Assembly: GCA_041661865.1 (NCBI GenBank)
Contig: JBAZTO010000061.1
Span: 1-21,657 of the forward strand
Reading direction: 5' to 3'
From: JBAZTO01 sp041661865
Lineage (GTDB): Bacteria; Planctomycetota; Phycisphaerae; SM23-33
Length of the DNA: 21,657 nt
The notes beneath the pieces were generated by a model. That model worked only from the letters and a program-made list of their open reading frames with translations, did not search any database and was not told the DNA's origin. Position numbers and translations under genes: made by a program. Positions 5,938 to 13,684 of this stretch are shown here, in pieces; position 1 is the stretch's first letter; each line of letters begins with the position of its first letter.

Positions 5938-8264
5938 GTCCCCTTTTCAGAAAAGAGATTCATCTGACCATTTGTCTTCTTCTTTTTTATTGTCTGATTC
6001 CTTCCTATTCTTCGCAAGAACTCCTGCTCGGAAATCATCTCAATGCCAAGCAATCTTGCATTGCCAGCCTTTGAACCTGGCTCTTCGCCAACAACAACAA
6101 ATGCCGTGTTCTTCGAGACTGATGCCCCGACCGTCCCCCCCGCTTCCCGAATAGCCTCTTCGACCTCACTGCGAGACAATGTCTCAAGGTGACCTGTGAC
6201 AACCACAGTCTTCCCAGCAAGGCTTGCACTCCGGCGACCTTTACGCTTGACCGTCATCATATTGACGCCGGCCTTACGAAGCCGCTTCAAAGCCTCTTGC
6301 CCTGGTGTGCTCCTGAAGAAGTCCATCAGGCTCTTCGCGATTACGCTCTCTCCATGTCCGAGCCTTGCCATATTGATTTCATGTGGAGTAGCGGCAAGAA
6401 CCTTTCCTATGTCCTTAAAATAACTGGAAATCCGTTGGATGTCGGCACGATCGAGCCCTCGCACTCTGAGCGACTTCAGGAATTCGCCGATCGATTCGTG
6501 CGTGCGCGATGCCGCTTCGTCAGCGTGGAGAGCCTCATGGAGGCGATTCGCCACGACAGTGGGCTTCGTCAACGCTCGTTTGATTTGGTCTGCCGAGGCA
6601 TGTTGTAGTTCCTCCATCGAATTGAAGGATATGGCCAGTAATTCTGCAACTGACTTCCCGACATGAGGAATTCCGATGGCAGCTAACAATCTGGTAAGCC
6701 CGCGACCTTTGCTCTGTTGAACTCCCCTGAGAATATTTGAGGCCGTCCCCTCGCCTACATGGTGGATGACATCTTTCCCTTTCTTACTAATGTAACGGCG
6801 TAATTCGAGTTTCGCGACTTCCTCCTGCTTGAGTTTGTAGAGATCTGCAAAGTGTTTTACGAGTCCATTTGTAACAAGCAGGTCGATCAAGCTCTCGCCC
6901 AGGCCATCGATATCCATCTGGTCGCGTCCGGCAAAGTACTGCAACCGCTCGCGGAGCTGGGCCGGACACTCGGGATTGACGCACCGCAGGTACACCCCGC
7001 CCTCGTCGCGGGCGGTCGCGCCGGCGCAGGCGGGACATTTCGACGGCGGCTGGACCTTCTGCACGCCGTGCGGCCGTTTGTCGTAGAACACCTGCACGAC
7101 CTGCGGGATGATCTCGCCGGCCTTCTCCACCAGGATCGTGTCGCCCTCGCGCACGTCCAGCCGCTCGACCTGGTCGAAGTTGTGCAGCGAGGCATTGGAG
7201 ACGGTCGTGCCGGCCAGTTGCACCGGGTCGAAGTGGGCCGTCGGCGTGATGGTGCCCAGGCGGCCGACCTGGAAGTCCACCTTGTTCAGCCGCGTGGCCG
7301 CCTGCTCGGCCTCGTACTTGTAGGCGATGCACCATCGCGGGTACCTGCTGGTGGCGCCCAACTCCTCGCGCAGGTCCAGTTCGTCGACCTTGACCACCAT
7401 GCCGTCGGTGGCGAAATCCACGTCATGACGCCTGCTCGCCCAGTCGTCGATGGCGGCCAGAACCTCGTCGATGCCCTCGCACATCCTGGCCTGCGGCGCG
7501 CTGGGGATGCCCCACTGGTTGAGCAACTTCATCAAGTCGCTCGCCCGCGGCGCGGGCGGATTGGGCCACTGGCCAAAGCCGTGGGCATAAAAGGCCAGGC
7601 CGCGCGGCTGGACTTCGCGCGGGTCGAGTTGCTTGAGCGTGCCGGCGGCGCCATTACGCGGGTTGGCGAAGGTCGGCAGGCCCTTCTCGGCCCGGGCGGC
7701 GTTGAAGGCGGCAAAGGCCTTCCGCGGCCAGTACACCTCGCCGCGCACCTCCAGCACCCCCGGAACGCCGCTGCCGCCCAGCGACAGCGGGACCGAGCGG
7801 ATCGTGCGGGCATTGGCGGTGATATCGTCGCCCACGCGCCCGTCGCCGCGCGTGGCGGCCTGGGCAAGCTGCCCGTTCTCGTAGCGGAGCGAAACGGCCA
7901 CCCCGTCGATCTTGGGATCGACCATGTAGTGGAACTTCCGTTGGCCCAGGGCCTTGACCACGCGATCGTGGAACTGGCGGACCTCGTCGGCGTTGTAGGT
8001 GTTGTCGATGCTGAGCATCGGCGCGGCGTGGACGATCTGGGCGAACCCCTCTATGGGCTGGCCCGCCACGCGCTGGGTGGGCGAGTCGGGGCTGACCAGC
8101 TCGGGGTGCCGGCGCTCCAGTTCGCCCAGCTCAGCCAACAGGGCGTCGTACTGGCGGTCGGTGATCTCCGGCTCGGCCTGGACATAATAAAGATAGTCGT
8201 GGCGGCGGATCTGCTCGCGAAGTTCCCGGACACGGTCTGCGATACTCGTTGTCATGGCGCTCAT
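5934..8264 (-). CDS. ligA: NAD+-dependent DNA ligase LigA
   Basis: 776-aa ligase that seals DNA nicks using NAD+ in replication and repair; longer than the usual ~670 aa. Order: domain Ia (HDYLYYVQAEPEITDRQYD, 22-40), adenylation domain with catalytic Lys118 in KIDG (118-121), OB fold (about 325-400), four-Cys zinc finger (Cys410, 413, 428, 433), helix-hairpin-helix region (450-670) and BRCT (683-755). Extra length comes from about 65 residues inserted in the HhH region (roughly 557-625) and a Lys-rich tail ending QMNLFSEKGT, whose QMNLF (767-771) resembles a beta-clamp-binding motif. GC falls sharply at about residue 458 (near 6890), so the C-terminal third seems to be of different origin. 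Met4 (8255) is an alternative start. The promoter candidate overlaps that of the divergent response regulator. All catalytic residues are present, so it should be active. Confidence 0.97.
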   Translation of the reverse strand: MSAMTTSIADRVRELREQIRRHDYLYYVQAEPEITDRQYDALLAELGELERRHPELVSPDSPTQRVAGQPIEGFAQIVHAAPMLSIDNTYNADEVRQFHDRVVKALGQRKFHYMVDPKIDGVAVSLRYENGQLAQAATRGDGRVGDDITANARTIRSVPLSLGGSGVPGVLEVRGEVYWPRKAFAAFNAARAEKGLPTFANPRNGAAGTLKQLDPREVQPRGLAFYAHGFGQWPNPPAPRASDLMKLLNQWGIPSAPQARMCEGIDEVLAAIDDWASRRHDVDFATDGMVVKVDELDLREELGATSRYPRWCIAYKYEAEQAATRLNKVDFQVGRLGTITPTAHFDPVQLAGTTVSNASLHNFDQVERLDVREGDTILVEKAGEIIPQVVQVFYDKRPHGVQKVQPPSKCPACAGATARDEGGVYLRCVNPECPAQLRERLQYFAGRDQMDIDGLGESLIDLLVTNGLVKHFADLYKLKQEEVAKLELRRYISKKGKDVIHHVGEGTASNILRGVQQSKGRGLTRLLAAIGIPHVGKSVAELLAISFNSMEELQHASADQIKRALTKPTVVANRLHEALHADEAASRTHESIGEFLKSLRVRGLDRADIQRISSYFKDIGKVLAATPHEINMARLGHGESVIAKSLMDFFRSTPGQEALKRLRKAGVNMMTVKRKGRRSASLAGKTVVVTGHLETLSRSEVEEAIREAGGTVGASVSKNTAFVVVGEEPGSKAGNARLLGIEMISEQEFLRRIGRNQTIKKKKTNGQMNLFSEKGT

Positions 8265-8279
8265 GCTCTCGCTTAAAGT

Positions 8280-8309
8280 TTGACAACTGCCAGTCCCTCA
8301 AATAGCATA
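8280..8309 (+). promoter_or_regulatory. Overlapping divergent promoters for the response regulator and ligA
   Basis: On the plus strand TTGACA (8280-8285), a 17-base spacer and TAGCAT (8303-8308) form a good sigma-70-type promoter about 50 bases ahead of the response-regulator ATG. On the minus strand TTGTTC, a 16-base spacer and TATGCT (complement of 8304-8309) could drive ligA. The two -10 boxes overlap, so the two polymerases may exclude each other. Called by eye only. Confidence 0.5.
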
Positions 8310-8360
8310 CTCAATGTCGTTTTGCGAACAATGCTGTAAAAGCTATTCGAGGGTTCTGCC

Positions 8361-8744
8361 ATGGCTGATGAACAAGCAAGCAAGACCGTTCTGCTGGTGG
8401 ATGACGACCGCGACATCCTGACGGCGATGAAGACCGCTCTGGGCGACCTGAAGGTCAACATCCTGACGGCCCCCGACGGCAACGAGGCCATCCGCCAGGC
8501 TGAAGAGGGCAAGCCCGACTTGGTCGTGCTGGACATGATGCTGCCCAAGCGCAGCGGCTTCCTGGTCATGGAGAAACTCAAGCGCGGCAAGAAGCGGACC
8601 GACCTTCCGCGGATCATCATGATCACGGGCAACCAGGGCAGCCGGCACAAGAGCTACGCCGAAAGCCTCGGCGTGGATCTTTACCTCAACAAGCCCTTCC
8701 GGATGGAGAAACTCATCGAATCGGTCAAGAAACTGCTGGGCTGA
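8361..8744 (+). CDS. Single-domain response regulator (CheY-like receiver)
   Basis: 127-aa receiver domain with no output domain. All key residues are present: acidic pocket Asp14-Asp16 (LLVDDDRD), phosphoacceptor Asp58 (VVLDMMLP), Thr89 (IIMITG) and Lys111 (YLNKPF). It should be phosphorylated by a histidine kinase and act through protein contact, as CheY or phosphorelay proteins do. The start ATG follows GAGGG at normal spacing. No kinase lies next to it; the nearest is the small kinase at 12151-12963, beyond rpsO, pnp and the cold-shock gene. Its regulatory target cannot be told from sequence. Confidence 0.93.
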   Translation: MADEQASKTVLLVDDDRDILTAMKTALGDLKVNILTAPDGNEAIRQAEEGKPDLVVLDMMLPKRSGFLVMEKLKRGKKRTDLPRIIMITGNQGSRHKSYAESLGVDLYLNKPFRMEKLIESVKKLLG

Positions 8745-8782
8745 GCCGGCGGCGCTTTTGGCAGTTGGCGCAAAAAATTAGC

Positions 8783-8811
8783 TTGCCAGCCTCCGGGCCT
8801 GCGGCTACAGT
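8783..8811 (+). promoter_or_regulatory. Candidate promoter of rpsO
   Basis: TTGCCA (8783-8788), a 17-base spacer and TACAGT (8806-8811) match the sigma-70 pattern. A start near 8818 would give an rpsO leader of roughly 85 bases. Confidence 0.5.
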
Positions 8812-8850
8812 GATAGCGTAAAATTCAGAATAAGGTAAGAGTTAAGGGAC

Positions 8851-8886
8851 CACGCTGGCCTACGAAAGGGCAGCCACAGAGCGGTG
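8851..8886 (+). promoter_or_regulatory. Structured rpsO leader, possible S15 autoregulatory site
   Basis: In the rpsO leader GCTGGCC (8854-8860) can pair with GGGCAGC (8868-8874) across a 7-base loop with one mismatch. A competing pairing joins CACGCT (8851-8856) to AGCGGTG (8880-8886), just ahead of the start codon. S15 represses its own translation through leader structures in several bacteria; the specific assignment here is inference from position and the alternative pairings. Confidence 0.3.
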
Positions 8887-8904
8887 AACAGGTAAGTGGA
8901 AGTT

Positions 8905-9174
8905 ATGACAATTGCTGGCGAAGTGAAAACGAAGATCGTGGAAGAGAACCGGCGGCACGAAGGTGACACCGGCTCGGCCGAGGTTCAGATTGCCCTGTTG
9001 ACCGCACGGGTCAACCATCTGACCGGGCATCTCAAAGGCCACATGAAGGACCACGCTTCCCGCCGGGGATTGTTGATGATGGTCGGCAAGCGAAACAGCC
9101 TGCTGAAATACCTGTTCAACACCGCGCCTGAACGCTATCGGTCGATCATCAAGAAGCTGGGCCTGCGCAAGTAG
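8905..9174 (+). CDS. rpsO: 30S ribosomal protein S15
   Basis: S15 binds 16S rRNA in the central domain and helps nucleate assembly of the small-subunit platform. The 89-aa product has the typical sequence: N-terminal helix, GDTGSAEVQIALLT, HLTGHLK, KDHASRRGLL, VGKRNSLLKYL and YRSIIKKLGLRK. The ATG at 8905 was chosen over an in-frame GTG at 8896 because it gives exactly the usual 89 residues and starts with MTIAGE; GTGGAAG lies just before it. The next gene is pnp, the conserved rpsO-pnp order, 312 bases on. Confidence 0.97.
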   Translation: MTIAGEVKTKIVEENRRHEGDTGSAEVQIALLTARVNHLTGHLKGHMKDHASRRGLLMMVGKRNSLLKYLFNTAPERYRSIIKKLGLRK

Positions 9175-9486
9175 TCGTCTCCGGGCCGGGCTCATCACGA
9201 TCTTCCTGCCGAGAACGTATCTCCCTGACCTCAGGCCGTGGGGAATTCCTTACGGCCCCGCGATGGGTTGCAGGGCCACCTCTCCATGTCCAGCCACAGG
9301 ACGATTGCGTATTCATTGTTGCCTGGCGACAGACAAGAGTTTTTTCCTCCTCAGCGGAACGTGCGGCCCGCCCCGGCCGGCCCCCGCCGCTGCAAGTGAA
9401 GGAAAACACTTTGGATCATAGTGGACAAGAGCGACGGATGTCGCAGAGTTAGGCTGCTGGTGCAGCCGGAAGGAAAGAAAGCAAAC
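9175..9486 (+). other. rpsO-pnp intergenic region
   Basis: No gene is seen in these 312 bases. A hairpin is formed by GGCCGT (9234-9239) and ACGGCC (9252-9257), without a T-run; it could be an attenuator or an RNase processing site between the two cistrons, as in the E. coli operon (analogy only). No convincing promoter was found. The last 25 bases hold the AAGGAAAG ribosome-binding site of pnp. Confidence 0.5.
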
Positions 9487-11586
9487 ATGGCAGTTATCAA
9501 AGTCGAGAAAGAAATCGCGGGTCGCAAGCTGATCCTGGAAACCGGAAGAGTGGCCAAGCAGGCCCACGGCGCCGTCACCGTGCAGTACGGCGATACCGTC
9601 GTGCTGTGCACCGTGCTCAGCGCCCCCTCCTCGCGGGACCTGGACTTCTTCCCGCTGTACGTGGATTATCGCGAGAACCAGTACGCCGCGGGCAAGTTCC
9701 CCGGCGGCTTCTTCAAGCGCGAGGGCAGGCCCTCCACCAAGGAAATCCTCACGATGCGGCTGATCGACCGGCCCATCCGTCCATTGTTCCCCGAGGACTT
9801 CATGGACGAAGTGCAGATCCAGTGCATGGTTCTCTCCAGCGACGGCGAGAACGACCCGGACCTGCTGGCGGTCATCGGGGCCTCGGCCTCGCTGGCCCTG
9901 TGCCCGGCCCCCTTCGACGGCCCCGTCGGCGGCGGGCGCGTCGGCTACGTCGATGGCAAGTTCGTCGTCAACCCCACCATCGCGCAGCTTGAGGAAAGCC
10001 AGATGGAGCTGCTGGTCTGCGGCACCAGCGAAGCGGTCAACATGATCGAGATGGGCTCGCGGGAAGTCAGCGAAGCCATCGCGGCTGAGGGCATCGCCCT
10101 GGCCTTCGGCGCCTGCCGCGAAAGCATCGCCCTCATCAATGAACTGACGGCCAAGGTGGGCGTCAAGAAGACCTACACCCCCACCGTGCTGCCCGAAGAA
10201 CTGCTTAATCTGGTCATGGCCGAATGCGGTGACCGCATGCGCAAGGCCAAGCAGATTGTCGCCAAGGTGGAACGCAACGAAGCCATGTCTGCCATCAAGG
10301 ACGAGTTCACGGCCAAGCTGCTGCCCGAAGGGGTCGAAGAGCCCAAGTACACCAAGGGCCAGGTTTCCGAGGCCCTTTACAAGACCGAGGCCAAGATCCA
10401 GCGCGAGCTGATCCTGTCGGGCCGCCGTCCCGACGGACGCGCGATCGACCAGGTTCGTCCGCTGGGAATCGAAGTGGGCGTCCTGCCGCGCACGCACGGA
10501 TCGGCGCTGTTTGCCCGCGGCGAGACCCAGGCCCTGGTCACCACGACCCTGGGCACCCCGCGCGACGAGCAGATCATTGACGGACTTCAGGAAGAGTACA
10601 AGAAGAAGTTCATGCTGCACTACAACTTCCCGCCCTTCAGCGTGGGCGAGATTCGCCCCATTCGCGGCCCGGGCCGGCGCGAGATCGGACACGGCGCCCT
10701 GGCTGAGAAGAGCCTCGAAGCCGTCCTGCCAGGCAAGGACACCTTCCCCTACACCGTCCGCGTGGTGGCTGACATCATGGAATCCAACGGTTCGACCTCC
10801 ATGGCGACCGTCTGCGGCGGCACCCTGGCCCTGATGGACGCCGGCGTGCCCATCAGGAAGCCGGTGGCCGGCATCAGCATCGGCATGGTCAGCGACGCCA
10901 ATAAGCACATCCTGCTGACCGACATCATCGGCGAGGAAGATTTTCACGGCGACATGGACTTCAAGGTCGCCGGCACCGACAGCGGCATCACCGGCATCCA
11001 GTTGGACATGAAGGCCCGCGGCATCCCGCAGGACCGCATCGTGGCCACGCTGGAAATGGCCAGGATCGCCCGCCTTCATATCCTGGCCGAGATGGCCAAG
11101 GTTCTGCCCGCCCCGCGCGCCGAGATCAACCGCTTCGCCCCGCGGATGTTCACCATCAAGATCAACCCCGAGAAGATCGGCAAGCTCATCGGTCCCGGCG
11201 GCAAGACGATTAACCGCATCCAGGACGAGACGGGCGCCAGCATCGACATCGAGGAAGACGGCACCGTGTACGTCGCCTGCGTGGACGCCAAGGGCGCCGA
11301 GGAGGCCAAGAGGCAGGTTGAGGGCTTGACGGCCGAGGTCGAGGTCGGCAGAATATACACAGGCAAGGTTGTCTCGATACGTGATTTCGGGGCGTTCATC
11401 GAGATCCTGCCCGGCCAGGACGGACTGTGCCACGTCAGCGAGTTGGACGAGAAGTTCGTCAAGTCCGTCAATGATGTCGTCCAGATGGGCGATACGCTGA
11501 CGGTGAAGGTCATCTCCATCGATGACCAGGGCCGAGTGAAGCTTTCTCGCAAGGCCGCCATGCGTGAAGAGCAGGCCAAGAAGTAG
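9487..11586 (+). CDS. pnp: Polyribonucleotide nucleotidyltransferase (PNPase)
   Basis: 699-aa phosphorolytic 3'-5' exoribonuclease that degrades RNA to nucleoside diphosphates and can add tails in reverse; it forms a trimer and often joins an RNA degradosome. Order: first RNase PH domain (about 12-142), helical linker (146-225), second RNase PH domain (310-510) with RPIRGPGRREIGHGALAE and EEDFHGDMDFK, where Asp485 and Asp491 match the catalytic aspartates; KH domain (about 556-612, IGPGGKTINRI); S1 domain (621-691, GKVVSIRDFGAFIEI). The ATG at 9487 has GGAAGGAAAG ahead of it; the frame is open to a GTG at 9421, but the family normally begins like MAVIKVEKEIAGR. Transcription ends at the double hairpin after the stop. 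Confidence 0.97.
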   Translation: MAVIKVEKEIAGRKLILETGRVAKQAHGAVTVQYGDTVVLCTVLSAPSSRDLDFFPLYVDYRENQYAAGKFPGGFFKREGRPSTKEILTMRLIDRPIRPLFPEDFMDEVQIQCMVLSSDGENDPDLLAVIGASASLALCPAPFDGPVGGGRVGYVDGKFVVNPTIAQLEESQMELLVCGTSEAVNMIEMGSREVSEAIAAEGIALAFGACRESIALINELTAKVGVKKTYTPTVLPEELLNLVMAECGDRMRKAKQIVAKVERNEAMSAIKDEFTAKLLPEGVEEPKYTKGQVSEALYKTEAKIQRELILSGRRPDGRAIDQVRPLGIEVGVLPRTHGSALFARGETQALVTTTLGTPRDEQIIDGLQEEYKKKFMLHYNFPPFSVGEIRPIRGPGRREIGHGALAEKSLEAVLPGKDTFPYTVRVVADIMESNGSTSMATVCGGTLALMDAGVPIRKPVAGISIGMVSDANKHILLTDIIGEEDFHGDMDFKVAGTDSGITGIQLDMKARGIPQDRIVATLEMARIARLHILAEMAKVLPAPRAEINRFAPRMFTIKINPEKIGKLIGPGGKTINRIQDETGASIDIEEDGTVYVACVDAKGAEEAKRQVEGLTAEVEVGRIYTGKVVSIRDFGAFIEILPGQDGLCHVSELDEKFVKSVNDVVQMGDTLTVKVISIDDQGRVKLSRKAAMREEQAKK

Positions 11587-11587
11587 G

Positions 11588-11673
11588 AACCCGGTCGTTA
11601 GGCCGCCCTCTCCCGGGCGGTTGGGTTATTGAGAGATCCTCCCGGAGCCGCGAGGCTTCGGGAGGCCTTGTTT
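11588..11673 (+). terminator. Tandem terminator after pnp
   Basis: The first hairpin is CCGCCC (11603-11608) with GGGCGG (11615-11620), extendable by AACCC and GGGTT on the outside. The second is a 12-bp stem, 11638-11649 with 11654-11665, closed by a GCGA loop and followed by CCTTGTTT. The second looks like a proper intrinsic terminator. Confidence 0.8.
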
Positions 11674-11698
11674 GACAACTGGATTAGCGTTTTATGGG
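11672..11698 (+). promoter_or_regulatory. Weak promoter candidate of the cold-shock gene
   Basis: A perfect TTGACA (11672-11677) lies right after the pnp terminator. The best -10 partner is TATGGG (11693-11698) at a short 15-base spacing, so the call is weak. It would leave a leader of about 130 bases ahead of the cold-shock ATG; long leaders are typical of temperature-controlled csp genes (family knowledge). Confidence 0.3.
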
Positions 11699-11836
11699 GT
11701 TATTGGCCGCGTTGCCGCGGGCGATAACCGTGGGATTCCTTTACCTCCGCAGCTCGTTGAGTTTGGAGCGCGGTCGCCGTGGATGCAAGTTTGTGCGACT
11801 GGTAGTCCAAGCGGCAAATGTGTTGGGAGGTAGCCT

Positions 11837-12070
11837 ATGCCTACCGGCAAGGTTAAGTGGTTCGACCCTAAAAAAGGGTACGGGTTCATTATCGGCACGG
11901 AAGGTCAGGACGTTTTTGTGCATTACACGTCCATCGCGGGCGACGGTTTCAGGGCGCTCAAGGATGGCGAGACGGTGGACTACGAACTGATCCAGGGCGA
12001 CAAGGGCTTCCAGGCCCGCGGCGTTGCCCGGCTGGGTGGGACTGCCGAGAGCAACCCGCCGTCGAATTGA
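11837..12070 (+). CDS. Cold-shock domain protein (CspA family)
   Basis: 77-aa single-stranded nucleic-acid-binding protein with one cold-shock domain: GKVKWFDPKKGYGFI contains RNP1 (KGYGFI, 13-18) and DVFVHY (25-30) is RNP2. It should act as an RNA chaperone or antiterminator. The tail (GGTAESNPPSN) is a little longer than in CspA itself. A strong GGGAGG precedes the ATG. Which paralogue it is, and whether it responds to cold, cannot be told. The kinase gene 80 bases on may be cotranscribed; a weak inverted repeat (CCCGCC 12088-12093 with GGCGGG 12110-12115) lies in that gap without a T-run. Confidence 0.95.
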   Translation: MPTGKVKWFDPKKGYGFIIGTEGQDVFVHYTSIAGDGFRALKDGETVDYELIQGDKGFQARGVARLGGTAESNPPSN

Positions 12071-12150
12071 ACCCTCCATGCCGACCTCCCGCCGGTGCAG
12101 CGCGGCAAGGGCGGGCAGGCTGGGCATGACACGACAAGAAGGATTTGTCG

Positions 12151-12963
12151 ATGGGACAGGGATTGTGGCTGATCGCCGCCGCCTTGGGCGGCCTGCTCGC
12201 CGGTGTTGCCGTTACGCTTTGGGCGGGCCGGCGGCTGTGGACCAATGTCCGCAGGCTTTCGGCGCGGGCCAAGGGCGCCGAGCATCTGGTCGAGCTGGGA
12301 CAACTGGCCGGCGGGCTGGCCCACGAGATCAAGAACCCCCTCTCCACCATCAACGTCAACCTCAAGCTTCTTTCCGAAGACCTCCAGCGATACAGCGATG
12401 AGGACCATCGCCGCTGGCTGCGCCGCCTCGACAGTGTCCAGGGCGAGACCGCCCGCCTGAGGGAAATCCTTGACGACTTCCTGCGATTCGCCGGCAAGTA
12501 CGAGATTACCCTGACCGTGGTGGACCTGCGTCAGACCCTGGGCGAACTGGCGGATTTCTTCGGCCCGCAGGCCGAGACCGGCCACGTTATCATGCGGACC
12601 TCCCTGCCCGAGACGCCCGTCCGCTGCAACATCGACGAGAACCTCATCAAGCAGGCCCTGCTCAACCTGATGCTTAATGCCGTCCAGGCCATGAGCGAGG
12701 GCGGCGAACTGCTCATCAAGCTCACCCCCTCGCGCGGCCGGGCCATCATCGAGGTGATCGACACCGGGCCGGGGATCGCGCCCGACGATATTCCCAAGGT
12801 CTTCCAGGTGTACTACTCCACCAAGAAACGCGGCACCGGCCTGGGCCTGCCCACCACGCGCCGCATCATCCGCGAGCACGAGGGCACCATCCGTGTGGAA
12901 TCGGAAGTGGGCAAGGGCACGCGGTTCATCATCGCCCTGCCCCTGGCCAAGGGCGGGGCGTAA
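12151..12963 (+). CDS. Membrane-anchored sensor histidine kinase
   Basis: 270-aa kinase with one N-terminal transmembrane helix (about 5-26), a short linker, a HisKA dimerisation domain with phospho-acceptor His58 (GGLAHEIKNPL) and a HATPase domain: N box around Asn176 (LLNLMLNAVQA), G1 DTGPGIA (204-210), F-box region VFQVYYSTKKRG (217-228) and G2 GTGLGLP (228-234). The HEIKNPLST form resembles the NtrB-like group. There is no periplasmic or PAS sensor domain, so the input must come through the membrane anchor or a partner. I chose the ATG at 12151 over a TTG two codons upstream because AAGGA precedes it at good spacing. No response regulator adjoins; the orphan receiver at 8361 is a possible but unproven partner. 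Confidence 0.93.
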   Translation: MGQGLWLIAAALGGLLAGVAVTLWAGRRLWTNVRRLSARAKGAEHLVELGQLAGGLAHEIKNPLSTINVNLKLLSEDLQRYSDEDHRRWLRRLDSVQGETARLREILDDFLRFAGKYEITLTVVDLRQTLGELADFFGPQAETGHVIMRTSLPETPVRCNIDENLIKQALLNLMLNAVQAMSEGGELLIKLTPSRGRAIIEVIDTGPGIAPDDIPKVFQVYYSTKKRGTGLGLPTTRRIIREHEGTIRVESEVGKGTRFIIALPLAKGGA

Positions 12964-12979
12964 GACAGACACCCTGCCT

Positions 12980-13004
12980 CGTGGTCGCACACGCCGCGAC
13001 CACG
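12980..13004. terminator. Perfect hairpin after the kinase gene
   Basis: CGTGGTCGC (12980-12988) and GCGACCACG (12996-13004) form a perfect 9-bp stem with a 7-base loop, 17 bases after the kinase stop. No T-run follows, so it may be a Rho-independent terminator of weak form, a 3' stabiliser or a binding site. Confidence 0.45.
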
Positions 13005-13033
13005 GCACTCAGCACCTAGTGGGGTAACAGGAC

Positions 13034-13684
13034 ATGAATGACCTCGACGGCCTACCGTTACACGATGTTCCCGCGGAAATGCTGGGCTCTACGAAAAGAC
13101 ATCGCACGCTCAACATCAGTGTGTCTTCGGGTGGCCAAGTCTATCGTGTCGGTTGGATGCTACTCGGGAAAGATGCATCGCTCTATCTCCACCCGGCCGG
13201 CGCGAACCCCATTACTGAGGTTGGAACAGCTCTCCCCATCGGGGGCAAGTTAGTCTGGACCGAGCGATCCGATATGACGGGTATCGCTCTGCCATCCCGC
13301 TCCGGCACCCATATTTCCCTTCACCCCAGCGGCCAGGTTCACCTCAAAGGTGGCGATGGGCACAGGCTAACTGTTGCTGAGGTTAGGGGATGGTTTCCGG
13401 TCACGACAGAGTTTCTATTTGCCTATTGGTTCACCCCACCAGTGCGGTCTTTGCCGCCCGCTGAGGCTGGAGCTGCACAGGGTTTTCCTGTTGACGATTC
13501 AGCGAGCTCCCTCCGCCTGGAAGTCACCATTTGTCCGCCAAAGAAGACGCGGGGCAGAATAGGCATCCCCACCAAGCGTAATACGCTTTTCGTCGGCTAC
13601 TCACCACATTACTGGGTCAGGCTCGATGGGTACATAGTACCTGCCTGCGATTCTTCCATCTTCTTCTTGGCGTCGCCCGTTTGA
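13034..13684 (+). CDS. Hypothetical protein, family not recognised
   Basis: 216-aa predicted protein I cannot assign. It has no signal peptide or membrane helix and seems rich in short beta-strand-like stretches (KLVWTERSDMTGIAL, THISLHPSGQVHLKGG, TLFVGYSPHYWVRLDGY), with a proline-rich break at 134-143. The GGQ.HLKG-like segment in the middle (about 90-106) might be a sheet-forming repeat, but no motif is diagnostic. The reading frame is intact and the amino-acid mix is protein-like, so I take it as a real gene. The ribosome-binding site is weak (GGGGTAACAGGAC before ATG). Base composition is lower in GC than the flanking housekeeping genes, which together with the next two entries suggests an accessory patch. 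Confidence 0.6.
   Translation: MNDLDGLPLHDVPAEMLGSTKRHRTLNISVSSGGQVYRVGWMLLGKDASLYLHPAGANPITEVGTALPIGGKLVWTERSDMTGIALPSRSGTHISLHPSGQVHLKGGDGHRLTVAEVRGWFPVTTEFLFAYWFTPPVRSLPPAEAGAAQGFPVDDSASSLRLEVTICPPKKTRGRIGIPTKRNTLFVGYSPHYWVRLDGYIVPACDSSIFFLASPV

Noticed and set aside
9313..11433. A 706-codon open frame on the minus strand, opposite pnp
   Set aside because: pnp is unmistakable on the plus strand; the antisense translation is a Gly/Ala/Asp/His-rich mirror of its codons.
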